Positions 9,787 to 18,863 of a stretch of 64,000 nucleotides of DNA are shown piece after piece. The translations under genes were made by a program, and so were the position numbers. The DNA is from Opitutia bacterium (lineage in GTDB: Bacteria > Verrucomicrobiota > Verrucomicrobiia > Opitutales > Opitutaceae): contig CANFSZ010000003.1 of assembly GCA_947449835.1 (NCBI GenBank), positions 1 through 64,000 of the forward strand, read 5' to 3'. The notes under the pieces were generated by a model that ran no database searches, was not told where the DNA came from, and worked only from the letters and a program-made list of their open reading frames with translations. The first letter of the stretch is position 1. The number at the start of each line of letters is the position of its first letter.

Positions 9787-11049
9787 TCAACTGACGTCGA
9801 TCCGACGCACGCGACCGGATAGAAAAAACAAAGCCAGCGTCGCCAAAGGAGCGAGCGCCGCAGCCGTGATCAAAATCGGCGTATAAGAAAAATGGTCCAC
9901 CACCCAGCCGGTGGAGAACGTGAAAATCACCGCGCCCAAACCCGCAGCGGTGCCGGCGAAACCCGCGATGGAGCCCACGGCGCCCACCGGAAAATAATCA
10001 CTCGCGAGCGTCTGCACGTTGCCGACCCAAAATTGAAATCCGAACAACGTGATGCTCAAACACACTATGGCCGCTGGCGCCGACGACGCGAAGGCCGTCG
10101 CAAAACCCGCCAACATCGCCGTCGTGCCGATGATGATCGCGGTCTTGCGCGCGCGGTTCACATCGGCCGTGCGGCGCAGCAGAAACCCCGAAAACCAGCC
10201 ACCCGCCAGCGCCCCGAGCGCCGCCGCGACGTAAGGAACCCAACCCGTAGCCTTAAGTTGTTTGAGATCGAAGCCGCGCGCATCCGCGAGATAGAGCGGC
10301 ATCCAATTTACGTAGAGCCACCAAATCGGATCACCCAGAAACCGCGCCGTCACGATGCCCCAAACTTCGCGACGTCGCAGCAACACGCCCCACGCCACCG
10401 GCTGCGCTGACGTCGCCGCGACTGAAGCGGAGGCGGGGCCGCCGGCCGATTCCGTTTTCGGATAAAGCATGAGCCAGAGCGCGAGCCAGACGAAACCCAT
10501 CGCGCCCGTAATCACAAACACCGCGCGCCAGCCAAAATCGTCGCGCATCCAAATAATCAACGGAATCGCAAAGGCCGGCCCGAGCGACGCGCCCGTATTG
10601 GCAATTCCCATACCGAGCGCGCGCTGCCTCGCCGGAAACCACGCCGCGATGGTGCGCGTCGCACCGGGCCAGTTGCCCGCTTCACCGAGCCCGAGCACAC
10701 CGCGCACGAAACCGAGACTCGCCACGCCGCGCGCCGCCACCGTGCCAACCTGCGCGACCGACCAGATCACCACCGCGAGCGCGAACCCGAGGCGATTACC
10801 AATGCGATCAAACACCGCGCCCCACAGAAACATCGAGAGCGCGTAAACCAGCAGAAACGCGTTCGCGATCCACGCGTAGTCGACGTTGGAGAGCTTAAAC
10901 TCCGCGCGCAGCACGGGCGCCAACGTGGGCAACGCGAGGCGGTCGAAATAATTGATCACCGTCCCCAGAAAAATCAGCGCGATGATAACCCAACGCCACG
11001 GACGTTCTTTTTCGGGCGGACTCAACGGGGCGTGGGCGGCGGGGTTCAT
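9787..11049 (-). CDS. MFS transporter, anion:cation symporter type (ExuT/hexuronate-like)
   Basis: About 12 hydrophobic segments; 'VINYFDRLALPTLAPVLRAEF', 'GLGEAGNWPGATRTIAAWFPARQRALGMGIANTGASLGPA'. Confidence 0.85.
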   Translation of the reverse strand: MNPAAHAPLSPPEKERPWRWVIIALIFLGTVINYFDRLALPTLAPVLRAEFKLSNVDYAWIANAFLLVYALSMFLWGAVFDRIGNRLGFALAVVIWSVAQVGTVAARGVASLGFVRGVLGLGEAGNWPGATRTIAAWFPARQRALGMGIANTGASLGPAFAIPLIIWMRDDFGWRAVFVITGAMGFVWLALWLMLYPKTESAGGPASASVAATSAQPVAWGVLLRRREVWGIVTARFLGDPIWWLYVNWMPLYLADARGFDLKQLKATGWVPYVAAALGALAGGWFSGFLLRRTADVNRARKTAIIIGTTAMLAGFATAFASSAPAAIVCLSITLFGFQFWVGNVQTLASDYFPVGAVGSIAGFAGTAAGLGAVIFTFSTGWVVDHFSYTPILITAAALAPLATLALFFLSGRVRRIDVS

Positions 11050-11903
11050 TTGAATTTATTGCGCATCGCATCGATGCCTGGGATTTTTCCCATGAGGTGC
11101 CGATGTTGCGGCTCGAAAGACTGGATCAGCGAACGCTGCTGCGCGCCGACAAGAATGGTGAAGATGTAGCCTTCGTGTCCGGGCGAAGCCACCGTGGGAT
11201 GATAACCGTGATCAACCAGAAAAGTGTCCCCGTGGCGCGTCATCACAACTTGGGGCGCGAGCGCGGCCGGTTGATCGGCTTGTTCTTCGTAGCAAAACTG
11301 CGCGCCGAATCCCGTATCAGGCCGGAAGCGATAATGATAAATTTCTTCGAACGCGGTTTCTTCCGGCGGACGCTCGGTGTCGTGTTTGTGCGGCGGATAA
11401 CCGGACCAGCACCCGGCATCTGCGTAGAGTTCGCTGACGAGCAGATTCCCCGCGCGACCCGCGGCGTTTTGCCCGAGGATGTGATAGATGCGCCGCCGGG
11501 AATGTGTCGCCGCGGAACCGACCTCGACCATTTCAACGTCTTCGGGCGTGATGCGAAACGGCGCGTGGGCTTGGGCGCAGAAGCCACCGGCGACGGCGAT
11601 CTCCGTACCGTCGCGCAGCGCGCGAACGATAACCGAAGCGCCAGTGCCACAATAAACGGAATCCGCTGGTCCATCCCAGATATCAGCGCGCCGCCCGATG
11701 TTTTTAAATTCCAGAGCACCGACGACGATATCAGCCGCGCCAGATAGAACCACGGCGAGCAACTCGCAGTGCGGGACGTTTAACGTGTGCGTCTCGCCGG
11801 CAGCCAGACGGAGGACATTGAAATAACTCAACGCGAGCCGACCAACGCCGGGTTCGACGAGAGCCAGGTTTCGATTATCGCGAGCGCGAAGAAGGCGGGG
11901 CAT
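11046..11903 (-). CDS. iolB: 5-deoxy-glucuronate isomerase / IolB-KduI family cupin
   Basis: 'YPPHKHDTE......ETAFEEIYHYRF', 'VDHGYHPTVASPGHEGYIFTILVG'. ATGA stop/start overlap with the downstream MFS gene. Confidence 0.8.
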   Translation of the reverse strand: MPRLLRARDNRNLALVEPGVGRLALSYFNVLRLAAGETHTLNVPHCELLAVVLSGAADIVVGALEFKNIGRRADIWDGPADSVYCGTGASVIVRALRDGTEIAVAGGFCAQAHAPFRITPEDVEMVEVGSAATHSRRRIYHILGQNAAGRAGNLLVSELYADAGCWSGYPPHKHDTERPPEETAFEEIYHYRFRPDTGFGAQFCYEEQADQPAALAPQVVMTRHGDTFLVDHGYHPTVASPGHEGYIFTILVGAQQRSLIQSFEPQHRHLMGKIPGIDAMRNKFK

Positions 11904-11924
11904 TTTAAGAAGACGAGAAGATGA

Positions 11925-13139
11925 TCAGAGTTTTCCGTCCCAAACAAAACGCCAATATTCGCCAGCTGCGGCGGGGCCGAGGTGTTGAGCGAGTGGTGCA
12001 CTAAAACTGACATCCGGCCCGTGCCGCAAGACTTCGACGAGCAGCGGCAAGATCCGCGCGCGATCCGTGGCTTTGATGTCTTCTTTCAGCCATTTTTTCG
12101 CGGGGTCGGCGTAAGGCGCGATGAGACGGAGCGCGGCGCGGAGATTGCGACCTTCGGCCGTCGAGAATTTCCAGAGGTCCACGTCGACGGATTCGCCGAG
12201 GCGCGCGAGACGAACGAGCGCTTCGAGATTAAAACAGGAATAATCGAGCGACTTGGTGCGCGCGAGTTCGAGCGGCTGGCGGCCGTCGGGTTCGATCTGG
12301 CGTTGGATGCGTTTCGTCGTGGCTTGAGCGACGATATTTTTGGCGTCGGCGACGCGGCCGAGATGGAGAGCGAGCGCGACGACTTGCACATCGTACCAAG
12401 AACCGTGGTTGTTTTCCGCGGCCGCTTCTTCGCGGCCGTTTTTGCTCGTGGTGACCCATTCGTAGTACGTCGTGAGCCAGTCTGTCATCGCGGTCGAGTC
12501 CGCGGTGGACCAAGCCGGCGAGCCTGCGATGAGGGCGAGCCCATCGACGAGATTGCTCAGATGGCGCGCTTCGAGAATGCCGATGCCGCGGCCGTTATTG
12601 AGACCGGGAATGGCTTGAGCGTACTCCAGCGAGGGGTTCATGCGCGTGGCGCCATCGAGAAACCAAGTGCGCGTGAGCGTAGCCGCTTTTTCGGCGTAGC
12701 GTTCGTCACGCGTAAACCAATACGCGAGCCCGAGGGTCTCGACGGCTTGGCACGTGCGGCTGAACGCGCCGGAATCTGTGCCGCGTTTGCTGTCCGGATT
12801 CACGCGGCCGTCGTCGCGGATGTAGGGCTTGCCATCGGATTTTTTTGGATCCGGCCACCAGTACGGCGCGAAGCTAAAATAATCGTGTTTATCGCCGCTC
12901 GCCGCCGTCCGGGTTTTATCCATGACCGAAGCCGGTTGGAGTTTGAGGAGGCGATCCGCCTCGGCGCGCAACAAGGCCAAAGCTGGCGCGAGTCGCTCAT
13001 CGCCCGCGGCCAAACGTGCCCTCGAAGCAACGAGCCCTTCAGGTCGAAGCCCGACGGTGCGCGGCGCTTCGGCGGCACGCGCCAAGGCGCACCACCCCAG
13101 TATTCCGCCGCAGACCAAAAAACGTAGGTTGAAATTCAT
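11925..13139 (-). CDS. Alginate lyase family protein (Alginate_lyase fold; PL5/PL38-like), secreted
   Basis: Signal peptide; 'HDYFSFAPYWWPDP', 'YAQAIPGLNNGRGIGILEARHL', 'ENNHGSWYDVQVVALALHLG', 'QPLELARTKSLDYSCFNLEAL'. Confidence 0.8.
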   Translation of the reverse strand: MNFNLRFLVCGGILGWCALARAAEAPRTVGLRPEGLVASRARLAAGDERLAPALALLRAEADRLLKLQPASVMDKTRTAASGDKHDYFSFAPYWWPDPKKSDGKPYIRDDGRVNPDSKRGTDSGAFSRTCQAVETLGLAYWFTRDERYAEKAATLTRTWFLDGATRMNPSLEYAQAIPGLNNGRGIGILEARHLSNLVDGLALIAGSPAWSTADSTAMTDWLTTYYEWVTTSKNGREEAAAENNHGSWYDVQVVALALHLGRVADAKNIVAQATTKRIQRQIEPDGRQPLELARTKSLDYSCFNLEALVRLARLGESVDVDLWKFSTAEGRNLRAALRLIAPYADPAKKWLKEDIKATDRARILPLLVEVLRHGPDVSFSAPLAQHLGPAAAGEYWRFVWDGKL

Positions 13140-13243
13140 GATTGAAGAAACGAATGACGCCGAAACGCGGCGGATGTTGTGAGCGATTATAAAATTATAA
13201 GTAGCTAACTCCGATTACCGTTTTCTCTAAGCCGAAACCTAGC

Positions 13244-13255
13244 GCGTTTAAACGC
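13244..13255. promoter_or_regulatory. 12-bp perfect palindrome GCGTTTAAACGC, candidate operator
   Basis: Intergenic, about 105 bp upstream of the alginate-lyase gene start; two TATAAT-like hexamers (minus strand, 13186-13191 and 13194-13199) lie between palindrome and gene. Confidence 0.3.
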
Positions 13256-13266
13256 TCAACCTTGCC

Positions 13267-14118
13267 TCAACCGCCCATCGCCGCCAGTCGCGCCGCGACA
13301 TCGGCGCGCAAACGCTCGATGTGTCCCAGCGTGAACTCGCGCACACTCAGCGTCTCATCCGCCACGAGCGGCGTGAGATCCATCGCCAGCGAGATCGCGT
13401 TCGTCTGATCGGTCGCGTGCGAATTGAAAAACGTGGCATTCGCCAGCCGACGACCCATCGCAGCGAGGTCGTAGCGTTTTCCGCCGGCTATCTGCGACTC
13501 AAACACGCCGACCAATTTTGCCGCCAACTCGGGATGCGCGCTGGCGTCCATCGCCACCTTCTCATGGTCCGCGAGCCAATCGAGATCGCGCCAGCCTTCG
13601 ACGCCGAGCACGCGCACCGGACGTTGATCTCGAGGCAACGCGCGCAACGCTTCGATGCAGCGCAAGAAACACGCGACGTGCGTGTCGTGCTTATCCGCCG
13701 GCTGGTGCAGATAAACCACCTGCGGCCGACAGCCGCCAAAGATCGCAGCGAGATCGGCCGCGACGCCCGCGTGACCGGCTTTTTTCACATCCGCGCTCGG
13801 ATGCGCGAGCTGCAACTGGAGGTTGTACGCGCCGAGCGAGGCCGCCGTCCGCTGCTCTTCACGACGAATGAGCTGCATTTCGGCGTCGGTCACGTGCGCA
13901 AACTTTCCCGTGCGTGCTGAGCCCGCGCCGTTGGTCATGACCACGCCGGTGAAAAACCGATCGCTCCGCCCCAGACAATCCGCCACCGCCGGATAAGCGT
14001 TGATCTCGATATCGTCTTGGTGAGCGATCACGCACAAGTGCGTGGTTCGTGCGAGCGCCTGCGCCGCATCACCGCCGTTGGGCAAAAACACATCAGCTTC
14101 AGGCCGAGAAAATTTCAT
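13267..14118 (-). CDS. PIG-L family deacetylase (LmbE-like)
   Basis: 'THLCVIAHQDDIEINAY' (AHxDD), 'QVVYLHQPADKHDTHVACF' (HxxTH-like). Start likely at internal Met 14118. Confidence 0.8.
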   Translation of the reverse strand: MKFSRPEADVFLPNGGDAAQALARTTHLCVIAHQDDIEINAYPAVADCLGRSDRFFTGVVMTNGAGSARTGKFAHVTDAEMQLIRREEQRTAASLGAYNLQLQLAHPSADVKKAGHAGVAADLAAIFGGCRPQVVYLHQPADKHDTHVACFLRCIEALRALPRDQRPVRVLGVEGWRDLDWLADHEKVAMDASAHPELAAKLVGVFESQIAGGKRYDLAAMGRRLANATFFNSHATDQTNAISLAMDLTPLVADETLSVREFTLGHIERLRADVAARLAAMGG

Positions 14119-14143
14119 GAGCAACGCCGCCAGCGCGGATTCG

Positions 14144-14398
14144 TTATTTTTTCGCCGCCAACATCGCGACGACGGCGGCCTCATCGACCTCGCCTTGTAC
14201 CGCGTGCAAATGATGCAACACGCCCATGCGATCCTCGGGGCTCGAGCTGGAAATCTCCAGCATCCAGTCTTCCGTCTTCGGCGCGTCGACGATCACAACG
14301 TCGGCCCACGCGATGACTTCGGCGGCATCGATCATGCCTTGAGTGAGGCCGCGAATGAAATACTCGGCCATGGTACGGTGATTAGGAGCGGTTGCCAT
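14144..14398 (-). CDS. Small hypothetical protein (84 aa)
   Basis: ORF in a short gap between same-strand genes; coding-like composition; no family recognised. Confidence 0.45.
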   Translation of the reverse strand: MATAPNHRTMAEYFIRGLTQGMIDAAEVIAWADVVIVDAPKTEDWMLEISSSSPEDRMGVLHHLHAVQGEVDEAAVVAMLAAKK

Positions 14399-14461
14399 AA
14401 TGGAGAAAGCGAGTCCGCCACGCCGCCTCGGGTCAACCTCGCGTGTATTTCCCTGCCCCTT

Positions 14462-15406
14462 TTAAAACAGACGCGCCGGATAAAGACCGCGCGCCAAGAG
14501 ATCCGCGATCGCCGCCTGAACACGCGGCTTATCTTCACGGTACGTCACGCCGAACCAAGTGCTCGTCGTCGGCAACACCCGCACCTTCGCTTCGGCGCGC
14601 GCGACCATACCAGCCACCGCCGCAGGCAAATAAAACTCCGACTTTAGCTCCGCCCCTTTCTCTTTTAAAAATTCCCGAAACTGCACGTCGAGCCCCGCCA
14701 ACAACGCGGGCGTAAAACCCCAGCAGTTCATCGAAACGGTTTCTTCGCCCGAATATTTTTTGCCCGCGCCCACTTCGCTCGCGAAAATGCCTGTCTGCTC
14801 GACGATGCCGCGCAGTTGACCTTGCTGCAACGTACACACTCCGCGCGAGACCGCGCCGTGCTCCGAGAGCGTCCGGTCGAGGCGAAAACCCACCATCGCA
14901 AACTCCGCTAAAATCGGCGGCGGCGGCCGATGACCCGACATCGGATCGTACCCCGTCGCGGCCCGCGCGGGTGCGGCGAGAAATTTTCCGAGCTGCGCAA
15001 ACGAATCCGCGCCGTAAAAATCATCGGCGTTGATGACCGCGAAATTTCCGTCGAGCACGGCGCGCGCGCACCAGACCGCGTGACCCGTGCCCCAAGGTTT
15101 CTCGCGACCCGCCGGAGTCGAAAAACCCGCCGGCAACGCTGCGAGCGATTGAAATACGTAATCCACCGCGATGAGCCCGGCGTATTTGGCCGCCACCTGC
15201 GTTTTAAAAAGCTCCGCAAATTCTTCCCGAATCACAAACACCACGCGCTTGAAACCGGAGCGCACCGCGTCGAACACCGCGTAGTCGAGCACCGTCTCGC
15301 CCGCTGGCCCGACGAGATCGATTTGTTTGAGGCCGCCATAACGCGATCCCATTCCAGCCGCGAGCACGAGGAGCGAAGGTTGCATCGCCGCAGCCAACCT
15401 AATCAT
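14462..15406 (-). CDS. Sugar-phosphate nucleotidyltransferase family protein
   Basis: 'LLVLAAGMGSRYGGLKQIDLVGPAGETVLDYAVFDA' (NTP_transferase signature), 'VINADDFYG'. Confidence 0.85.
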   Translation of the reverse strand: MIRLAAAMQPSLLVLAAGMGSRYGGLKQIDLVGPAGETVLDYAVFDAVRSGFKRVVFVIREEFAELFKTQVAAKYAGLIAVDYVFQSLAALPAGFSTPAGREKPWGTGHAVWCARAVLDGNFAVINADDFYGADSFAQLGKFLAAPARAATGYDPMSGHRPPPPILAEFAMVGFRLDRTLSEHGAVSRGVCTLQQGQLRGIVEQTGIFASEVGAGKKYSGEETVSMNCWGFTPALLAGLDVQFREFLKEKGAELKSEFYLPAAVAGMVARAEAKVRVLPTTSTWFGVTYREDKPRVQAAIADLLARGLYPARLF

Positions 15407-15466
15407 GCGGAAAGATAAACTCGGAATTAAAAAAATCGCGCCGCCGATCTGACTCAGCCGCCGCGC

Positions 15467-15919
15467 TCAGCCGCGCCCGCCCTTGAGTAACACCAGAAAA
15501 TCCGTCCCCTTGGCCTCAAACTCGCGCCAATAACTATCCTCAATTTCCTCGAGTCGTTTCTCTTCTTCCTCGTTCAACTCTTCGATGAGCTTCGTCGCTC
15601 CGAGCTCCGAACGCAGGTCACGCTCCGCCAGCCGCTCCACCAACTCGCGCCAAAAGGCATCCTCCGTAAAGCGCGCCAGTTTTTCGAGCACGGGACCGCT
15701 TTCCAATTTTTTCGAGGGCTGAAACTCATCCTCCGCCACTTCCTCTACGAGATCCGCGCAACCGAAGGGCGTCGCGAGTGCGAATAATTTCTGCGCCGCA
15801 TCCGCGTAACACTCGGGCAAAATATCCGGCGTCTCGCTGTCGCTGCTCGCGACGCGCAAACCCATATAAGCGAGTTCGAGGATGCGCGCGTATTCCTTGG
15901 TGGTGAACGTGACTTTCAT
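15467..15919 (-). CDS. Hypothetical acidic protein
   Basis: ORF with internal start 'MKVTFTTKEYARILELAYMGLRVASSDSETPD'; acidic C-terminal helix 'EELNEEEEKRLEEIEDSYWREFEAKG'. Confidence 0.55.
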   Translation of the reverse strand: MKVTFTTKEYARILELAYMGLRVASSDSETPDILPECYADAAQKLFALATPFGCADLVEEVAEDEFQPSKKLESGPVLEKLARFTEDAFWRELVERLAERDLRSELGATKLIEELNEEEEKRLEEIEDSYWREFEAKGTDFLVLLKGGRG

Positions 15920-15976
15920 GCGCCGAAACAGGAAGCCCCGCGCCATCCCGCGCAAGGCCGGAGTGCGGAAAACTCC

Positions 15977-17449
15977 TTAAGCCTCCACGACCGCCAAACC
16001 CTCCAGCGGTGGATGCGCGGCGCCCAGACCCGGCCCGTGCGTGACCGAGCTGATGCGCACCTCGCCGCCGACTACATTCACGCGCGGCCAGCCCGCTGCA
16101 TTCGCCGCGCGGCAATACACGTCGCCGTGCTCCTTCAACACATGGGCTTGCACCGCTGCCGGCCACGCCGAGAGGCCTTTGAAATAATGGTGGCCGTTGC
16201 GCTCCACGCTCGTCACGCCCAACGCCGCTTGTACCGCAAGATCCTGCAAGAGCGCCACCGGTCCGACATTACTCAAATCTTCGCCGCTCATCAGACCCGT
16301 CTCGCCGGCTGCACGCCGCTGCGCCAAACGACACGCGTTGGCCACGCCTTTGAAAATGCCTTTGCAGTTTTTGTGACTCGTCCCGGCGTAACCGAGCGCG
16401 AGCGCCGCCGGCATGCTACTCATTTCGCCGTCGGATTCGTCGATGATGATCGGCGGGCGCTCCGGCCACGCCCGCACCAAATCGCCGATCGCAGGCGAGA
16501 GCGCGACGTCGCGATGCCACGGCTGCTCGATAAACCACAACCGCGGCCACAACGCCGCCAGTTCTGGCGCCGCCATCAGCCCACGCGCGTAGTCGGCAAA
16601 CGCGCCGACTTCGCGAAAGCTCTCGTTGCCATCGAGCGAGAAAGCCCACTCGCGACCCGCGCATTCGCGCGCGAAAATTCCCGCCATGCGCGTGAGCCGA
16701 TCGCGGTCGCGCGCCGCCTCGCCGTTGATTTTGATCTTAAAATGTCGGAGGCCGTAAAACCGCACGCAAGCATCCAACGCTTGCGGCAAACCATCGTCCA
16801 CGCGCTCTTCGGTTGTGATGTCGCCGTCTTCGAGCGCATCGCCGAGCCCCACCGTGTGCCGCGCGATCAATGTCGCCGCCGGTTGCGCCGGCAGCCAATC
16901 CCGCGGCGCCGAACCCGCGAGCTCGGGCCGCAAAGCCCCGAGATCTACGCCGAAAATATTTTCTCGCAGCCCAGTCGCAAAACTCACGCCGCGCGCGCGG
17001 CCAAACGCATCGATCAAGGCGCGCTCGACGAGCGACGTCCCGAAATGCGCGAGCAACGGCGGTACTTTTTTCCCGTCGTTGCCGCGCTCCGCCCAAGCCA
17101 CCTGCGCGGCGTACAACTCTCGCCAAAAACCAAACACCGTCGGCGCCCGGACGCCGCGCGCATGATTCACCGCCGCGCGGATGACGGCGACCATGTCATC
17201 GATCTCGTCCAACGGCGCCCGCGCCGGATCTTTGGTGAACCATTTCGGCGGGAGATGATCCGCGGCGATGCCAGTGGCGATGCGGCCGTCGATTTCAAAC
17301 GTGAGCGCGAGGATGACGTGCGGCAGCTCCGTCATCGTCGCGATACCGTAGCGAAACGGCATCCGCGCTCGCAGCTCAATCCGGTGCAACCTGACTTCTT
17401 TTAAAATAATCACCTTGGAAGCATCTCTGACCTGTTGGGTGCCGTGCAA
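15977..17449 (-). CDS. Enolase-superfamily (mandelate racemase/muconate lactonizing-like) protein
   Basis: 'FKIKINGEAARDRDRLTRMAGIF', 'WAFSLDGNESF', 'LWFIEQPWHRDVAL', 'IIIDESDGEM' resemble enolase-superfamily metal ligands and KxK. Confidence 0.7.
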   Translation of the reverse strand: MHGTQQVRDASKVIILKEVRLHRIELRARMPFRYGIATMTELPHVILALTFEIDGRIATGIAADHLPPKWFTKDPARAPLDEIDDMVAVIRAAVNHARGVRAPTVFGFWRELYAAQVAWAERGNDGKKVPPLLAHFGTSLVERALIDAFGRARGVSFATGLRENIFGVDLGALRPELAGSAPRDWLPAQPAATLIARHTVGLGDALEDGDITTEERVDDGLPQALDACVRFYGLRHFKIKINGEAARDRDRLTRMAGIFARECAGREWAFSLDGNESFREVGAFADYARGLMAAPELAALWPRLWFIEQPWHRDVALSPAIGDLVRAWPERPPIIIDESDGEMSSMPAALALGYAGTSHKNCKGIFKGVANACRLAQRRAAGETGLMSGEDLSNVGPVALLQDLAVQAALGVTSVERNGHHYFKGLSAWPAAVQAHVLKEHGDVYCRAANAAGWPRVNVVGGEVRISSVTHGPGLGAAHPPLEGLAVVEA

Positions 17450-17485
17450 CCCTGCGGCGGGGTCGCTTTATTTTTGATAGTTACG

Positions 17486-18136
17486 TCATTCTACTTCCAA
17501 CACCGGACGGCAAAACGCGCCGGAGCAGCCCGGCCAATTGAGCGGGAGCGCCCAAAATTTCTGCGGCGCAGGCAGCGCGAACACTTCCTCGGGAAATTTG
17601 AGTTCTTCGACGACCCACACGCCCGCTCCAAGCAAAATCGTGTGAGTCTCGGCGTTGAGCGGTCCACTGCCTCCAATCGAATAATGGTCGATGCCCACGC
17701 CACGCACCCCGCGCTCGACGAGCCAGCGCGCGCCCGAGGGATCGACAAACGGCGAACGATAAAGCCACTCGTCGGTCATCGCCCGACGCTCACCCCAACC
17801 TGTCGCCAACAACGCAATTTCCCCCGCGAGCAGCCCCGGCAATTTCGCCGCGAGCAACTCCGCCGTGATCGGCGCCACCGGCGCTAAGCCACGCACATCG
17901 CCAATCCGCGCCGGCCCGACAAACGTCTCCAGCGGCAAATCCGAAATACTTCGACCACCCGCGATTTTGTGCAGCGGGGCATCGAGATGGCTACCGGTGT
18001 GCGTCGCCATCGCGATTTCCTCCATGCGCCAACCGTCAGCCGGATGATCCGCCGTGCGCCGAAACGACACCGACGGGTGCACGGGGCAATTAGGCGCGCG
18101 ATCAAAAAGAGGTTGAGACAGGTCAATGAGACGCAT
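17486..18136 (-). CDS. Cyclase family protein (kynurenine formamidase-like)
   Basis: Internal ATG 18136: 'MRLIDLSQPLFDRAPNCPVHPS'; 'ATHTGSHLDAPLHKIAGG' (HxGTHxDxPxH-like metal motif). Confidence 0.85.
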   Translation of the reverse strand: MRLIDLSQPLFDRAPNCPVHPSVSFRRTADHPADGWRMEEIAMATHTGSHLDAPLHKIAGGRSISDLPLETFVGPARIGDVRGLAPVAPITAELLAAKLPGLLAGEIALLATGWGERRAMTDEWLYRSPFVDPSGARWLVERGVRGVGIDHYSIGGSGPLNAETHTILLGAGVWVVEELKFPEEVFALPAPQKFWALPLNWPGCSGAFCRPVLEVE

Positions 18137-18278
18137 GGGGGAAACGATTTGAAAGATAGGGGCGAAAGCCGCCCCCACGACGCCAAACGGCCGCCTGAGA
18201 GGCAATCGCCGAGTGTTTCCTGCCGAGGCCGGACGGAAGCGGATTTGCGTTTTTATCCGCGCCGCGTAGTCTACCCAC

Positions 18279-18827
18279 ATGCCCCGATTACTCCTCGTTC
18301 TCGCCTTTTTCACCCCCTTCCTGCCCATGTCCGCCCAAGAAGCCTTCCCGCCAACCGCGCCCGGCACCGCAGAATTAAAAACCCTGCCCGCCGGCGTGCT
18401 CCTCCGATCTGCCGGACGCGGCAACTACTTCGACGGCGCGGATAATCTCTTCGGCCCGCTTTTCCGCTACATCTCGCGCCACAAGATCGCCATGACAACG
18501 CCGGTCGAAGCGCGTATCAACGACGCCGCGATGTATTTCTGGGTGGCCACGAGCGAACGCGCCAAAGTCGCCGGCAATGAATCCGGGGTCGAAGTGATCA
18601 ACGTACCCGAGCGCCACGTCGCAAGCCGCGGCGAACGCGGTGGCTACTCGCGGGAGAATTTCGAAAAAGCCCGCGTTGCGTTACTGGCTTGGATGGCGGA
18701 TCAAAAACCAGCGATCGAACCCGCCGGCGAAGCCTATGGCGTGTATTGGAACGCGCCCTACGTACCGTTTTTCATGAAGCGCTTTGAGGTCCACGTGCCA
18801 GTAAAAATGGCCAAAACTCTACCTTGA
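18279..18827 (+). CDS. SOUL-type heme-binding family protein, secreted
   Basis: Signal peptide; 'LFRYISRHKIAMTTPVEARI', 'GVYWNAPYVPFFMKRFEVHVPV'. Confidence 0.8.
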   Translation: MPRLLLVLAFFTPFLPMSAQEAFPPTAPGTAELKTLPAGVLLRSAGRGNYFDGADNLFGPLFRYISRHKIAMTTPVEARINDAAMYFWVATSERAKVAGNESGVEVINVPERHVASRGERGGYSRENFEKARVALLAWMADQKPAIEPAGEAYGVYWNAPYVPFFMKRFEVHVPVKMAKTLP

Positions 18828-18863
18828 GCGAAAACGGCGGATGGATGGGAAGGCGTTAGAAAA

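Noticed and set aside
11982-13127. 381-aa plus-strand ORF opposite the alginate-lyase gene
   Set aside because: Antisense shadow ORF of high-GC DNA; no family features, opposite strand has clear homology.
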